Assembly: GCA_018466975.1 (NCBI GenBank)
Contig: CM031556.1
Coordinates: forward strand, 2,480,001 to 2,544,000
Direction: 5' to 3'
DNA from: Sparassis latifolia
Lineage: Eukaryota; Basidiomycota; Agaricomycetes; Polyporales; Sparassidaceae
DNA: 64,000 nucleotides
How positions within the stretch are numbered: position 1 is the first letter of the stretch; every line of letters begins with the position of its first letter. The position numbers and the translations under genes are program-made. This document shows, piece after piece, positions 22,265 through 34,439 of the stretch. A model generated the notes under the pieces. It did not search any database, was not told the origin of the DNA, and saw nothing but the letters and a program-made list of their open reading frames with translations.

Positions 22265-22401
22265 TACACTGTTGTACTTGCTTGTATCTTTACCATGCAT
22301 CCGATGTATTGATGGATGGATACCCTTCAGAGGGACAAGGAGTCGTACCGTCTGGTCGCAAGATGGTAAATTGCAGGTACAGTACTGGTTTGTATATATA
22401 C

Positions 22402-24080
22402 TTATCCCCTCCTCGTAACGGGACTCGGGGTGGGTGTCCATCGGACTCTGTTGAGATCCTTCACTCTCGCCTCAGCAGCCGCACTTCCCTCCCACCCAGC
22501 TATCCTCCCCATCGCTTCTGCCCTTCTCGCCGCGGCGGTGCCCATCGTTGTTCGATCTAGCAACCTCTTAGCAGCAGGAGTGAGTCCACCTGGTGCATCC
22601 GCCCGCCGCGGTGTCCACGATGGCGGTGGCATTGAGCCGTCTCTCTTGACTCCGCTCCTAAGCGTACGTGATATGCCAGGGAGACCGAGAAGACCAGCTT
22701 TGGCACGTAGACTCTTTGCGGCGTCCGAGGACAATTTGTGAGAGATCCGCTCGCGAGTGGACGGGCCTGCAATGTGGAAGGGTGTACTTGGAGGAGGCAT
22801 CTCCGCCGGGTCATCAGAATCAGAGAGGACACGGGGTGTAGCAATTAGCGTGCCCCATGTCATCAGTTGTTTCACCGCAGCAGGACCTAATTCGGATGGT
22901 GTAGGTGAAGGTATTGAAGGAACAAGCGAAAAGGTGTCCATTGATGACCTTGGTTGGTCTGTAGCGTGGAGGTCAGCCAATAACCGCGTGATTAAAGCAT
23001 GGAATATATCGTACACGGTGTTCCAGCAATGGCAGCGTCAATACGGCTCCGTGTTGGGCTAGGAGGTGTAGAAAGCGTCCCTGAAGGAGTTTCGTCTTGC
23101 TCCGGTAGTCGAGTATTAGAGTGCTTGACGATCTTCGGTTCGTTTTTCGCGTCTGCCGCTAACGTTGCAGCTGAAGGGTGGTAAGGTGACTCGTCCGCGT
23201 CGGGCGAAAACATGAGAGCATTCCGCGTCTATTGCATAGTTAGTATCAACGTGTTAGACCAGACATATGACTATACCTTGAAGTTCCAGCCTTCCACGCC
23301 GGCAGCACGAGTATCTTTCTTAGGTGCCATCACGTCTACTACCAAGTCCTCCACCTTTCCAATCTCGCGCTGAGCTTTCACAGCTACCTCTTTACCCTTC
23401 TCTTCGCTCCTCTCTTCTTTACCCTCAGCCGGCTCTGCGTGCTGCACCTTACCTTCAATTGAAGCCGACCCGTCTGTGATCAGCCCTGCAGGAGTGGGTG
23501 CCTCTATCCGGAACTTCTCCCTCACACCTGGCCCCGCCGGTGCCTCGATAAGTAACCTCTCCCTTCCCTCCAACATCTTCCCCCTCTGCTCTTCAACTCT
23601 CTTCTGTGCTTCCCACGCCCACGCCCATTTCTCTCTCCGTTTCCTGTTCTCGTCTTCGAGGATCTGCGTGAAACTCGAATTGTCCTCCGAGGTGTATTTA
23701 GCCTGGAAATTGTCAAGGCTAGTGCTGGTATCGTAACGCGTCCTTTTTACGGGTGGCTCTCCCCGCGGCGTGCGCAACGGCGTTTCCGAAGGACCAGCGG
23801 CGTAAGGTGTCTGCGAGGGTGTCTGCCATGGTCGGTCATGACGAGATACGGGTGTGGACAAATCTTCCAAGCGTCGGAAGGATGCTTGTATGAGCTGCGG
23901 ATCCTTGGAACGCAATGCTTCCAGATAATCGTTGGTTGCGTCCAGATGTACAAGTGACGGGAAGAAATCCCGTGCGATAATGTGCGAGAGAGCTTCAGTG
24001 TACTCGTCTTCGTCCAGGACTACCTGACGGTTCAACGAGCGAGAAGGTTGAGAGCTCTCAGACACATTAGAAGCAGACAT
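22402..24080 (-). CDS. ESS2: ESS2/DGCR14 nuclear splicing factor
   Basis: This is the homologue of human DGCR14 and yeast Bis1, a spliceosome C-complex-associated nuclear protein. Three exons (24080-23277, 23228-23017, 22948-22402) give 520 aa. Typical features are VLDEDEYTEALSHIIARDFF near residue 25, YLEALRSKDPQ, DNFQAKYTSEDNSSFTQILE, EKWAWAWE, and the middle segment NALMFSPDADESPYHPS. Near the C-terminus, LTPAAKRLL precedes a basic end. The first intron carries a textbook TACTAAC branch point. The gene converges with NIP30 (137 bp between stops) and is divergent from the septin gene. Confidence 0.85.
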
Positions 24081-25145
24081 GCCGGCTGAGGTATCCTCGC
24101 GGGGAGTTATCGACCTGGGGGGAAGGAAAGCAACGACAAGGTGACTTAAGCAGTCGGATTGGTCCTTTGGGCCAATTAACCCTAACCCCAATAAAGTTAA
24201 GTGTTCGTGTAACTCGTGATTCAAAACAATATTTTTCAAAATAAAATAATACAGAACAAACAAGGGGAAAGGGGGGGGGGAACGCCGGTTCCAAGTACAT
24301 ACTTCGACCTCCTTCGCGACACGATGGTCCACCGCCGCGATACGCGGCGGTCGGCGTCAAGAGTTGGTCAAGAGGCATACCCAAAACGAAACACGGATAA
24401 TCTCTATAAGGACTGTGATTACTTGAACGAGGGCGGATAACTCTAACAAGCGCAACAGTCTCCTAAACTTACGTAACAATTGGCTGTACGATGACCGATT
24501 CTCAAGTTCTGAAGTTCATCGCCGCTGGCTATACATTGGGCATTCCCATTAGTAACTGCCCACTCCAAGTATTCTGGATGCTTTAAACCGCAGACCAGTC
24601 TGAATATACTAATCGCAACAACATGGGCTTCGAGCTTTGCCGATCAGCGGGAGATGTTAGACTCACCGTTATCATGTAGATGTTTACCATATTGCCTCCT
24701 TGTCCTTAGGCAGGAGATGGATAATGGGTTCTAGCTTGACCTACACCACACCGCTGAAGCGTGTTTGGAACTCTTCAAGGACACGTTGTGCCGCAATCGG
24801 ACGTTACAAATTTTAGTGACGGGACCTGCGCCGCACCAGCGTGGGTTCTGTCTAGACGGCGATGTCTTCTACGGGTGTCGGCGTAACGTTTCATACTGAT
24901 CCCTTCCCCTGGGTGAGCAGACCGGGTTGAAGAGAGGAAATAGGGATTGAATACGACTCTACCATAGCACACCGTACTACCGAAGCCAAATGTGCGAATA
25001 GACGCCACAGTCTCAATCAATAGTAAACAACAGGACCACTCGCGCTCGCTAGCATTTCTTCCTCTCGTTCCATCCCTTGCCGCCATCAAGGTATTCTACC
25101 TCTTTCTTTCTGCGTTCCCTTGTTGAGCCGGAGACCGCTTTCCAG
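24081..25145. other. Divergent promoter region of ESS2 and septin
   Basis: This 1.07-kb stretch has no gene. It contains a run of ten G at 24271-24280, an AT-rich patch at 24220-24255, and a perfect 9-bp-stem hairpin around 24331-24351 with a three-base loop. Confidence 0.5.
24331..24351. repeat. Perfect GC hairpin
   Basis: The arms ACCGCCGCG and CGCGGCGGT pair fully around the loop ATA. It lies 250 bp upstream of the ESS2 start. It could be a protein-binding palindrome or chance. Confidence 0.5.
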
Positions 25146-26874
25146 ATGACGGACTCGTATGTTTCCACTGCCAACGGCGACGCTTCCCTCTCCCAGAACG
25201 GCACGAGCAAGATGAATGGTTCCAGCCCATCATTGGCTACGTCGCCCAACGAAGTCGCCGCTTCGCCCATCATACGCAAGAAGCTCATGGGCTTCGTCGG
25301 TTTTGCCAATCTGCCTAACCAGGTGCATAGGAAGAGCGTGCGCAAAGGCTTCCAGTTCACCGCCATGGTCGTCGGTAAGTTTTATTCCTCGTGCCAATAG
25401 CTCTGACGACATAACACCTCGACTCCTTTGCAGGAGAGTCAGGTCTTGGAAAATCGACGCTCATTAACACTTTGTTCAATACCACTCTCTACCCCCCCAA
25501 GGAGCCTCTACCTCCCAGCGCAGAGCGCCCTCAAACGGTTGCTATTGAAAGCATCAGCGCCGGTGCGCATCATCATCACCCCTTCTTTCTCTGTCAATGA
25601 TGGATATTCATCTCTCTTCTGCGACGTGTAGATATTGAGGAGAATGGTGTTCGGCTTCGTTTGACCGTAGTTGACACGCCTGGTTTCGGCGACTTCGTCA
25701 ACAACGACGATAGGTATGTTGCAACCTCAAGGCCTCGACCCATGTCGCTCACAAGACCCTGCAGCTGGAAGCCTATCGTGGAGAACATTGAGGCTCGATT
25801 CGACTCGTATCTTGAGCAGGAGAACCGAGTGAACCGGCAAAAAATAGTCGACAACCGCGTACACGCTTGTCTCTATTTTATTCAGCCCACGGGTCACTCG
25901 TATGCCGCTAATAGTTTGTTGACATCATTTCTGTGCTCATGACGTTTCAGGTTGAAGCCGATTGACATCGAGTGCATGCGTCAGCTTCACACTAAAGTCA
26001 ACCTGATCCCCATCATTGCGAAGGCCGATACCCTCACGGATGAGGAAGTGGCAGAATTCAAGGCCCGCGTATGTTTGTCATATAAATCACCTTTTCTTAA
26101 ATCTTACGAGTCGGCGCAAGATTCTTGCCGACATTGCCTACCACAATATCCACATCTTCCAAGCGCCCACGTACGAAAATGAGGATGAGGAGGCAATTGC
26201 AGAGGCTGAAGAGATTGCGAGCAAAATTCCCTTTGCGGTCGTCGGTTCTGACAAATACGTGAAGACACCCGACGGTCGCGAAGTCCGTGGTCGTGCGTAT
26301 CCATGGGGTGTAGTAGAGGTGGACAACGAAGACCACTGCGATTTCGTGAAGCTCCGACAGATGCTCGTCCGGACATATATGGAGGAACTCAGGGAGTACA
26401 CCAATGATGTCCTGTATGAGAACTGGCGAACGGAGAGGTTGGTCAGCATGGGAGTTGTCCAGGACTCCAGTGTCTTCAAGGAGGTCAAGTGAGTCTTTCG
26501 AGTACACATCTTTTATTCTGCCTCACCACGGTGTTGTAGCCCTGCCATCAGGATACAGGAGGAGCGCACCATGCACGAGGCCAAGCTTGCCAAGATGGAG
26601 GCCGAGATGAAGATGGTGTTCCAACAGAAGGTGCAGGAGAAGGAGGCGAAGCTCAAGCAGTCGGAAGAGGAGTTGTATGCCAGGCATCGGGAGATGAAGG
26701 AGGCCCTCGAGAAGCAGCGGTTGGACCTCGACGAGAAGAAACGGCGGATCGAGGCTGGGCGTCCACTGACCCCCGAAAAGAATGTCGTAAGTAACCGACT
26801 TGATATCCTTTTTGGTGCCATGCTGAATACGGCTTCAACAGACTGGCAGGAAGAAGGGCTTCCTCCGCACTTAG
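25146..26874 (+). CDS. CDC3: Septin, Cdc3/AspB type
   Basis: This is a GTP-binding septin that polymerises into heteromeric filaments at septa and growth sites. Eight exons (25146-25374, 25434-25562, 25632-25713, 25765-25899, 25951-26068, 26121-26488, 26540-26786, 26842-26874) give 446 aa. The Cdc3 class is shown by [18 protein letters not shown] before the GTPase core. Core motifs: G1 [10 protein letters not shown]3 DTPGFGD, G4 AKAD, and a septin unique element around [20 protein letters not shown]-terminal coiled coil runs from about [13 protein letters not shown] to EKKRRIEAG. The last exon is only 33 nt and encodes [10 protein letters not shown]. Confidence 0.93.
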
Positions 26875-27339
26875 TGTCCCGTTCCATATATGATTTCTCT
26901 GGATCCGGTCGCTCTCTCTGTCCTGTCTCTTCGATGTCGGCCATTGCTGGTCTTTTCCGCCCTTGTTTAGATCGTGATATCGTACGCTCCCTGACTCGAA
27001 AATGCGCTTGCACCTTTCTGTCTGTTTTTCGTCTAGTGCACCATGAACACACCACCACACTCGTTTACACGGATACCTTTTTTGTCCCGTCACTTCCACT
27101 ACTAGTACTACTGTGTTTGTTTCGCTCTCTGCGAAGTATTGTTGGGTTGATGGACAGGTGGATCCTTTATGCCAATACGCTATACCATTACAACCTGTCC
27201 GAAATCTGTATTTATTTTTTGGGTCGCCCAGTACTCGGTGCATGACATCGCGGAAGTGTGACATGCGGCTACCATACTTGGCTGTCTGAAGAGTGTGGCG
27301 GCGTCTCGGTCATCTTGACTGGTTGCTCTCAGGACGACA
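26875..27339. other. Intergenic, no gene seen
   Basis: This holds the septin 3' region and the transportin promoter. It is pyrimidine-rich in the middle, with no coding signal. Confidence 0.5.
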
Positions 27340-30300
27340 ATGGCTAATGTCCAAGCTGTCTTATCTGCCCTCGATGTCTTCGGTCGCGCCCCCAACAAGG
27401 CGTCTCTCGACCAGGCAAATGCATGGCTGCAGGATTTCCAGCACTCCGTAAATACCACTTTCGCCTCTCCATCCCGACGGCATCTGACCATGGCCCCTCC
27501 CGCTACTCCACCAGCGAGATGCATGGACCACCTGCAACGTCCTTCTCTTGTCTCCGGATGCTCCCCCAGCAGCTAAACTATTCGCCGCGCAGACGTTCAG
27601 AACGAAGGTTGGTGTGTACCCCCTTGAATCACCGTGTGCCCTTCACATCTCTTTTTGACTCCTAGGTCACCTATGATCTTCATGACATGACCATGCCGGA
27701 GGACCTTTTCCATTTTCGCGATTCCCTCGTCATGGCACTAGAGAGATACCATACTGGACCGCGTACGATCATCGTCCAACTCTGTCTAGCTGTGTCCGGC
27801 CTGGCGCTGCAGCTCCCTGCCTGGGAGGATCCCGTACAGAACATGATCGATAAGTTTGGACCCAATCCCGCTACAGTTCCCGCTCTGCTCCAATTCTTAA
27901 CAGTCCTGCCAGAGGAAATTACCAGCAATACGAAAATTCCTGTGACTGTGAGTGTTTTGCATCCTGTAGTGCGCTGATCCCCTCCAACATAATGTACAGG
28001 ACGAGGAGTACAGAGAACGCGCTGCCAAAATTCTTACCGCGAATGCTGTCAAGATCGTGAATCTCCTTTCAATGTATATGCAAGCTACAGGTGGGTGTAC
28101 GTTCCTCAGCAGCTAGAATTTCGTTGACCGATGAGCTTTTGTTAGGTGTCACAGCTGCTGTTCAAGCACAGATTTTTACTTGTCTCAGCAGCTGGCTTGC
28201 TGCAGGGGAGATTACAGCGTCGTCTCTTGCGCAGTCACCACTTCTAGCATTCGCTTTCGAGGCGTTAGCGTCTGACGGGCTCTTCGACGCAGCCGTCGGC
28301 GTGATATGCGACCTAATTCATGAAACTCAAGAGATCGATGATAACATGGAAGTTATTGAGATTATTGTCCCAAGGATCGTTGCTCTGAGGCCCAAATTGA
28401 ACGAATGCAAGGACGATCCAGAAAAGATCCGAGGCTATGCACGTATCTTCACGGAGGCCGGAGAGACGTATCGCAGTCTGCTGCTCCATCATCCCGACAC
28501 CTTCTTCCCAATCGTCGAAGCCATCGGGGAATGCGCTGCTTACCCTGACCTCGACATCGTCCCCATTACGTTCCATTTTTGGATGCGGTTAGCCCAAACT
28601 ATCGGAAAGAAGTCTTCTGTCTCGCCCTTGTTTCTGGATGCGTACAAGGCCCTCATGGGCATCATCATCCAGCATCTCCACTTTCCGGAAGATAGCAGCT
28701 CTTTGACGGGACAAGAAGCCGAAAACTTCCGCTCGTTCAGACACATCATGGGGGACACCCTCAAGGATTGCTGCTACGTTCTGGGCGCAGACACCTGTTT
28801 ACTCTCCACTTACAACGTGATCACTGTAGCGTTGTCGCGGCCGAGCGTGTCTTGGCAAGAAATAGAAGCCCCGCTATTCTCCATGAGATCCATGGGTGCG
28901 GAGGTTGACCCCACGGACGACAGGGCGGTGCCGAAGATAATGGACCTTATTCCGTCCCTTCCACAACACCCTAGAGTGCGATACGCAGCTCTGCTCATTA
29001 TTTCCCGCTACACCGAATGGATTAATAGGCACCCTAATTATATTCCTTACCAGCTCCAGTATATCTCTGCTGGGTTCAATGACACCGACACAGAAGTTAA
29101 TGCCGCCGCAGGTCAAGCGCTGAAATATCTGTGTCAAGATTGCAAGCGTGTATGCACACCTTGTATATTCTCACCTAAAATGGAACTCATACCTTTTTAA
29201 TCTATTTCAGCACTTGGTCGATTTCTTGCCACAACTTCATACCTTCCTTGGATCGACTGGTTCTAAGCTCGCACAGGACGACAAGATCCAAGTATACGAA
29301 GCAATTGCCTACGTGATATCGGCTATGCCAATGGAGCAAGCCGCTCAGTCATTGCGGGCATTCTCCTTGGATATCTTGGCTCAAGTTCATGCAATCGCAA
29401 GGAAACCGACTCTCGCTTCGAAGGACGAACTGCAAGCTGTCGCTAGTAGGTTCCGAGCTTGTCCGTGTAAGGTGTGGCTTACATATGTTTCTAGATGGCC
29501 TCGAGAATCTCGAAGTTATGCTGGGTGTAATCGACACATTTGGGGAAGAACTGCCCTCCGCTTGCCAGAACAGCTGCCAAGAAGCGTGGTCATTCTTTGA
29601 TCCGTTCTTGGCGAAATACGGATCAGACTATCACATTTGCGAGCGGACCACCCGAGTCCTCCGTCTCGGTCTCAATTTCTTTGGCCCTGCGGCTCGTCCA
29701 TTACTGCCTTCCGTACTCACAAGGATGTCCACAGCATTTGAAGTTACTGGCTTCTCCAGCTATCTCTGGATTGCGGGAAAGATCGTGGGCCGCTTCGGAA
29801 ACGACGACGACACTGCTCTGCGCAACGCCTTCAAAGAAGTCTTTGAGAGATCATCCAAGAAGCTGGTTGGTATTCTTCAACAGAAAACCCCATCCAGTAT
29901 ACCTGATGGTGCGGCGTTAAAACTTTCTGCATCTCAATCTTCACTCATTCCGATCTGTCCCGCTTCAAGTTATGGAAGACTACTTGCAGATGCTGCTGCA
30001 ACTGCTTGAGTACGCGCCCGACGTACTCTTTCCCTCTCCTGCTTTTCCTATTGCCTTCCGCGCTGCAATGGCGGCGCTGACTGTCATACACACTGATATC
30101 GTGTTCGCCGCATTGGACTTCATACGCAACATCCTCACCCATGATTGTCTAACCACGACTTCAACTGCCCCTCCGCCTAAATTCCCGCTGTATGCCGCGG
30201 CCATCCGACCAGTAGTTGAGAAGGAAGGCCTGGAATTGTCCGGATACCTCTTGACTGGCCTAGTTGGGGATTTCCCGGAAGACTCCACTTCGATAGTAGT

Positions 30301-30597
30301 GACGATCTTTCGGATGATGGCGTCTTTGTGGCAGGCCCAGCTGCTATCGTGGTTGCCAGTGGTTCTACTAGGCCTTCCATCGACATCCGCTCCAGACCAG
30401 GCCAAGACTCAGTTCATGGCAGACATGAGCAGGTGAGTATGAATGTGTCATATTCGATTGGTAAGCTCACGATCTACGTCGCGTCTAGTGCTATCCGAAC
30501 GGCGGAATATGACAAGGTGAAATACGCGATAATAACATTGCATAGGGCGTCTCGTAAGGCTCGTGAGAGGAGACGTATCAGTCCGCTGGATACCTGA
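27340..30597 (+). CDS. MTR10: Transportin-3/Mtr10 nuclear import receptor
   Basis: This is an importin-beta family karyopherin that imports SR-type RNA-binding proteins. Nine exons (27340-27447, 27515-27607, 27666-27947, 28000-28090, 28146-29149, 29211-29445, 29495-29908, 29970-30432, 30489-30597) give 932 aa, the usual length for TNPO3/Mtr10. The N-terminus ALDVFGRAPNKASLDQANAW followed by LQDFQ matches the family. The Xpo1-like region follows, with LLSPDAPPAAKLFAAQTFR and VTYDLHDM. HEAT-repeat helices then continue to the end, with VRYAALLIISRYTEWINRHP as a typical late block. Neighbouring LSC1 follows in the same direction 250 bp downstream. Confidence 0.88.
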
Positions 30598-30846
30598 GAA
30601 GATATGTATTGAGTAGAACATAAATGACGATGTATTTCCCGCGAACCCTGTGTGCGGTTACTCATCGAGGTGCATCGCGAAGACTCCGAGAGGAAGCTGC
30701 CTCTGTTCCGTGCAGGTTCCGTGTCCAGTGGCAATCCGCGGGCCGATCGAGATTGAGAACGTGCACAAAAACATGAGCAAACTACTTTCGAGCTAGCGTA
30801 CCTCCCGCTGCTGCACCAGTCGTCCACCCTCTCCATATCTCTCGCC

Positions 30847-32277
30847 ATGTTGTCCCGTGCTGGCCACTATCTGGCGTCCGGTAATCTCACGTCTGTTTTT
30901 CTGGGGTATCCTATGACCTAACGCTTCTCCAGCCGGACGTCGGACGTTCTCACAGTCTGCGGCCCGACGCAACTATGAGTCTACTATTAAGAACCTCCTC
31001 ATTAACAAGGATACCAAGGTGTTGTGTCAGGGTATCACCGGAAAGACTGTGCGCATTCTGTGCACTGTATGTCTCCACCGTGTCGCTGACGTTTCGCGGA
31101 AAGGCTACCTTCCATGTGAAGGAAGCCCTAGAATATGGCACCAACATGGTCGCTGGCGTGTCACCGCACAAGGTCGGACAGACTCATCTCGGAATCCCGG
31201 TGTTCGGTTCAGTCAAAGACGTGAGTGAGTACTGAGATCAAGCTGTGCCGGTTGTACCGAAGTTATGTTCAGGCGGTCCGCGATACGCATCCCGATGCCT
31301 CTATTCTTTATGTACCCCCGCCATTCGCCGCCGACGCGATCCTTGAAGCTATCGAAAATGAGATCGGCTTGATTGTCTGCATTACGGAGGGTATCCCTCA
31401 GGCCGACGAGATCAAGGTACGCGTTCTCCGGTCGCGTGTGCTACGTGTTATCCACCCGATTTCGTGAACGTAGGTCATGAATGCGCTGAAAAGCCAATCA
31501 AAATCCCGTCTCGTCGGACCAAACTGCCCTGGGATCATCAACCCACTGGGTTGCAAGATGGGTATTCAGCCCGGACACATTCACAAACCTGGCAATATTG
31601 GTCTACGATTTTCCTGACCTGGAGAAAACAAAATGCTGACGTGTATGTATATCAGGGATCGTTTCCCGCTCAGGTACCCTCACATACGAGGCTGTCGCCC
31701 AGACCACGGACGTAGGGCTGGGCCAGACGCTCTGCGTCGGTATTGGTGGCGATCCATTCCCTGGTACCAAGCATGTTGATGTGATCAAACTCTTCATGGA
31801 AGATGATAAGACCGAGGGTGAGTGTCCGTCTGGTGTGACTTTGCGATGCTCAACCCTGAACCTGACCAGGTATCGTAATTATTGGCGAGATCGGTGGTTC
31901 CATGGAGGAGGAGGCTGCTGATTATTTGGAGAGGTACAACAAGACTCGTGCCAAGCCTAAGCCTGTCGTCAGTTTCATAGCTGGACGTACTGCACCTCCG
32001 GGCCGACGCATGGGACATGCAGGTGCTATTATATCGGGTGGAAAGGGTAAGTGGCTTACTACTGTAGTTTTGCTGAGCATTTTCTGATTAGTACACCAAT
32101 TTACATAGGTGCCGCGTCAGACAAAGTTGCTGCTCTCGAGAGGGCCGGTTCGATTGTAACCGCCAGTCCAGCCGAGATTGGCCCAGTACTCTTGAAGGTG
32201 TGTTCGGAGGAGCGAATCACCATTTATATGCTGATGGGGCCCCTCCTCAGGCTATGCAAGATGCTGGTCTCGCATAG
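30847..32277 (+). CDS. LSC1: Succinyl-CoA ligase alpha subunit, mitochondrial
   Basis: This TCA-cycle enzyme subunit converts succinyl-CoA to succinate with nucleotide triphosphate formation in the mitochondrial matrix. Nine exons (30847-30880, 30933-31048, 31104-31220, 31273-31416, 31474-31600, 31656-31817, 31870-32046, 32109-32197, 32251-32277) give 330 aa. A matrix-targeting presequence rich in Arg and Ser precedes [20 protein letters not shown]. CoA-site and family motifs include [23 protein letters not shown] and [10 protein letters not shown]. The phosphorylated active-site histidine lies in [12 protein letters not shown]. The 27-nt last exon ends AMQDAGLA, the usual terminus. Confidence 0.93.
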
Positions 32278-32376
32278 CGTTTCAGTTAACTTCGTGAATT
32301 CAATAGCATCTGACTTACGTAATAGAATTTTGCGCTTTGCGCACTGACGTAGATATTGTCAACCTGAGCTGTGATC

Positions 32377-33274
32377 ATGTCTGCCTCTGTTCCTTCATCA
32401 GCTTTCCAAGCCGCTGCTGCGTATATGTCTGGTGCACCATCACTTTCTGCACTGTCGGATACGATAAGGCTAGAGGTCTTCGTTCCGTCCTCCCATTCGA
32501 TCACCTTTCCTGACGGCTCCACGTACTGTATTCCATCAGCTTTACGGGCTCTACAAGTACCTTGTTGTTTCACCGATACCGTCTACATCTAGACCATCGA
32601 TATTCGATTTTACTGGACGGGCAAAATGGGATGCATGGCGTTCTATTAGACAGAAATACGGAGATCGTGCGAATGAGGCCGAAGAACGATATTTGGCCAT
32701 TGCTCGAGGGCTGGGCTGGAGTGAAGACGCAACAGTCGAGCAACCATCCACTTCACAAGAAGAGGAAGATATCCGGGATGATGACTCAGTGGAAGCGTCA
32801 AGACAGAGCGGTGGACTCTCGATGGGCAATTCGGTGAGTGTAATGGCGCAGCCGGAGGATGAGAACAGCCCCGACGCTGTCAGCAATATTGCGATATCCG
32901 GTACGGCGGAAGACATGGAGTCCTTCCTGCGTGCAAATACCTCTTTCAAAGTTGATACGAAGGATGTAAACGTGAGTGGAGTCTTCCTAGCTGTGAGCGA
33001 ACGATTGATTATTCGAATAGGGTTACACCCCACTGCACTTGGCGTGCGACCGAGGTAACATAGGTGTTGCAGACACACTGCTCCAGCGTGGTGCCAGCTG
33101 GCAAGTACCCGTATGTTTTCCGCTTGTTGAGAGGCAACGTCGTGTATCATTCTCACCTGCTATCCCAAGGATCCTGACGGCTATAGTGCGGAAGAGCTCG
33201 CTGAAATAGCGGATCAGAGGGAGATAGTGGATCTAATAGGGCGGGCGAAATCTAATAGGGCGGGCGAAATCTAA
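32377..33274 (+). CDS. Acyl-CoA-binding protein with ankyrin repeats (ACBD6-like)
   Basis: This protein would bind long-chain acyl-CoA esters through an N-terminal ACB domain and interact through C-terminal ankyrin repeats, like ACBD6. Four exons (32377-32475, 32540-32971, 33021-33104, 33170-33274) give 239 aa. ACB signatures: FQAAAAYMSGAPSL, LYGLYKYLVVSPIPSTSRPS, FDFTGRAKWDAW and AEERYLAIARGLGW. A long acidic linker follows, then GYTPLHLACDRGNIGVADTL and a second repeat DPDGYSAEELAEIADQREIV. The coding end runs into a 19-bp tandem repeat, and the stop lies inside its third copy. The start is only 99 bp past the LSC1 stop. Confidence 0.85.
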
Positions 33275-33306
33275 TAGGGCGGGCGAAATCCAATAGGGCG
33301 GGCGAA
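33232..33306 (+). repeat. Four tandem 19-bp repeats across a stop codon
   Basis: Units TCTAATAGGGCGGGCGAAA begin at 33232, 33251, 33270 and 33289; the last has one substitution and loses its final base. Because 19 is not a multiple of three, each unit is read in a new frame. The TAA at 33272-33274 ends the acyl-CoA-binding protein in unit three. Confidence 0.9.
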
Positions 33307-33491
33307 GAAGGTGTGAGGGGTTCCATCGTCAGCCCGGATGTCGAGTAGTTACACAAAGGATTCTGTACACAACTAAGTGGGGTCGCATCAATGAGCCGTC
33401 GGTCCTCCGATGCACAACCCCAAGCCGCCTCTGCACGCGACTGCGTGGTGCGTCAATGCTAATATGTGCAAGCCACTGGTAGCCGGTGCAC

Positions 33492-33974
33492 CTATGACCT
33501 CTGCTCGTCTCCTGACGACCGCGTGCTCAGGGAAGGGGCCTGCGTATCTTCGTGTGACGCCGGTGTGTTTTTGGGTAGACGTGCCTTGATTTCTGAAGTC
33601 ACGGCCGAGGTGCTGACACCTTCAGGTAAAGAGTAGGTTTCGTTGACATGATACTGTGAATGTGGGGGAATAACTCCGCCCTGTTCGACAGTTAAGTCAC
33701 CCGTCCCCCACGAAATACGTGCTTGTGCACACACCAATGTCAAGAGTTTAGTGACTGTCTTGCTCGGGAGCGCGCCCACCCCAAGCCAGTACTTTATCCG
33801 GCTTGCACTCCACTCGATCGTCTTCGTAGTCTCGCCAGGCTTGAGGCGGGGGTCGAACACCCCCAGTGTCTCTATTGGTTTGGCATTGCGTCGATGGCGC
33901 ATGTCTATGGCGACGATGTGGAAAATGCGGTTGTGTCGGGCGCCATGCACGGCGAGTCGCAGACGAACAGTCAT
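33492..33974 (-). CDS. MRPS16: Mitochondrial ribosomal protein bS16m
   Basis: This is a small-subunit mitoribosome protein of the bacterial S16 family. The single exon encodes 160 aa. The N-terminal MTVRLRLAVHGARHNRIFHI, then FDPRLKPGE and ASRIKYWLGVGALPSKTV, are S16 hallmarks (normally RIKYWLSVGAQPTD). The C-terminal 70 residues are a lineage-specific Ser/Thr-rich extension. I chose the ATG at 33974 because family members start directly at this strand; no separate presequence is needed. It converges with the acyl-CoA-binding gene. Confidence 0.85.
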   Translation of the reverse strand: MTVRLRLAVHGARHNRIFHIVAIDMRHRRNAKPIETLGVFDPRLKPGETTKTIEWSASRIKYWLGVGALPSKTVTKLLTLVCAQARISWGTGDLTVEQGGVIPPHSQYHVNETYSLPEGVSTSAVTSEIKARLPKNTPASHEDTQAPSLSTRSSGDEQRS

Positions 33975-34439
33975 GGTGCAGGACGAAGGGCGTGAAGGAA
34001 GGACCCGTGACACTCCTTGACTGAATGTCACGGTAGTCACGGACGCGACAAGTCGCGCTTCCGATCTGTGGGCGACTCGGACGTGAATGTTGCAGCAGAC
34101 AAAAGGCTTTCCAAGTGGTCTCCGACCTTTGCATACACGGTCTGCATAGGAAGCGACTTCTTTCGTGGGCGTTGGCTATTTTTTGTCGCGGGCAGAATCC
34201 TACCTAAGCTCCAGGCGCCGGCGCAGAATCCTGCGCTTGATATAATGGAAACATGTAGCGACAGAAGACAGTGACCTTTTTGACGTGACAGTGAGAAAGG
34301 CAAATCCTGGCGTATATACTCTCCATCGCGCGAAGGCCCTGGAGGATATGTAGGCCACCAGCGGCTGGGGCACTTGATGTTCGTGGAATGGTACTCCGGC
34401 AAGCGGCCAAGAACAAACTGATTCCAGATGTCGGGAATC
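33975..34439. other. Intergenic, no gene seen
   Basis: This is the promoter region of bS16m and the 3' region of LSM5. Open frames here are short and lack motifs. Confidence 0.45.

Noticed and set aside
24178..24189. Telomere-like TAACCCTAACCC
   Set aside because: Only two units in a promoter; too short to be an interstitial telomere.
32198..32346. Extended LSC1 C-terminus ending ILRFAH
   Set aside because: Removing intron 32198-32250 restores the conserved end AMQDAGLA, so the extension is intron read-through.
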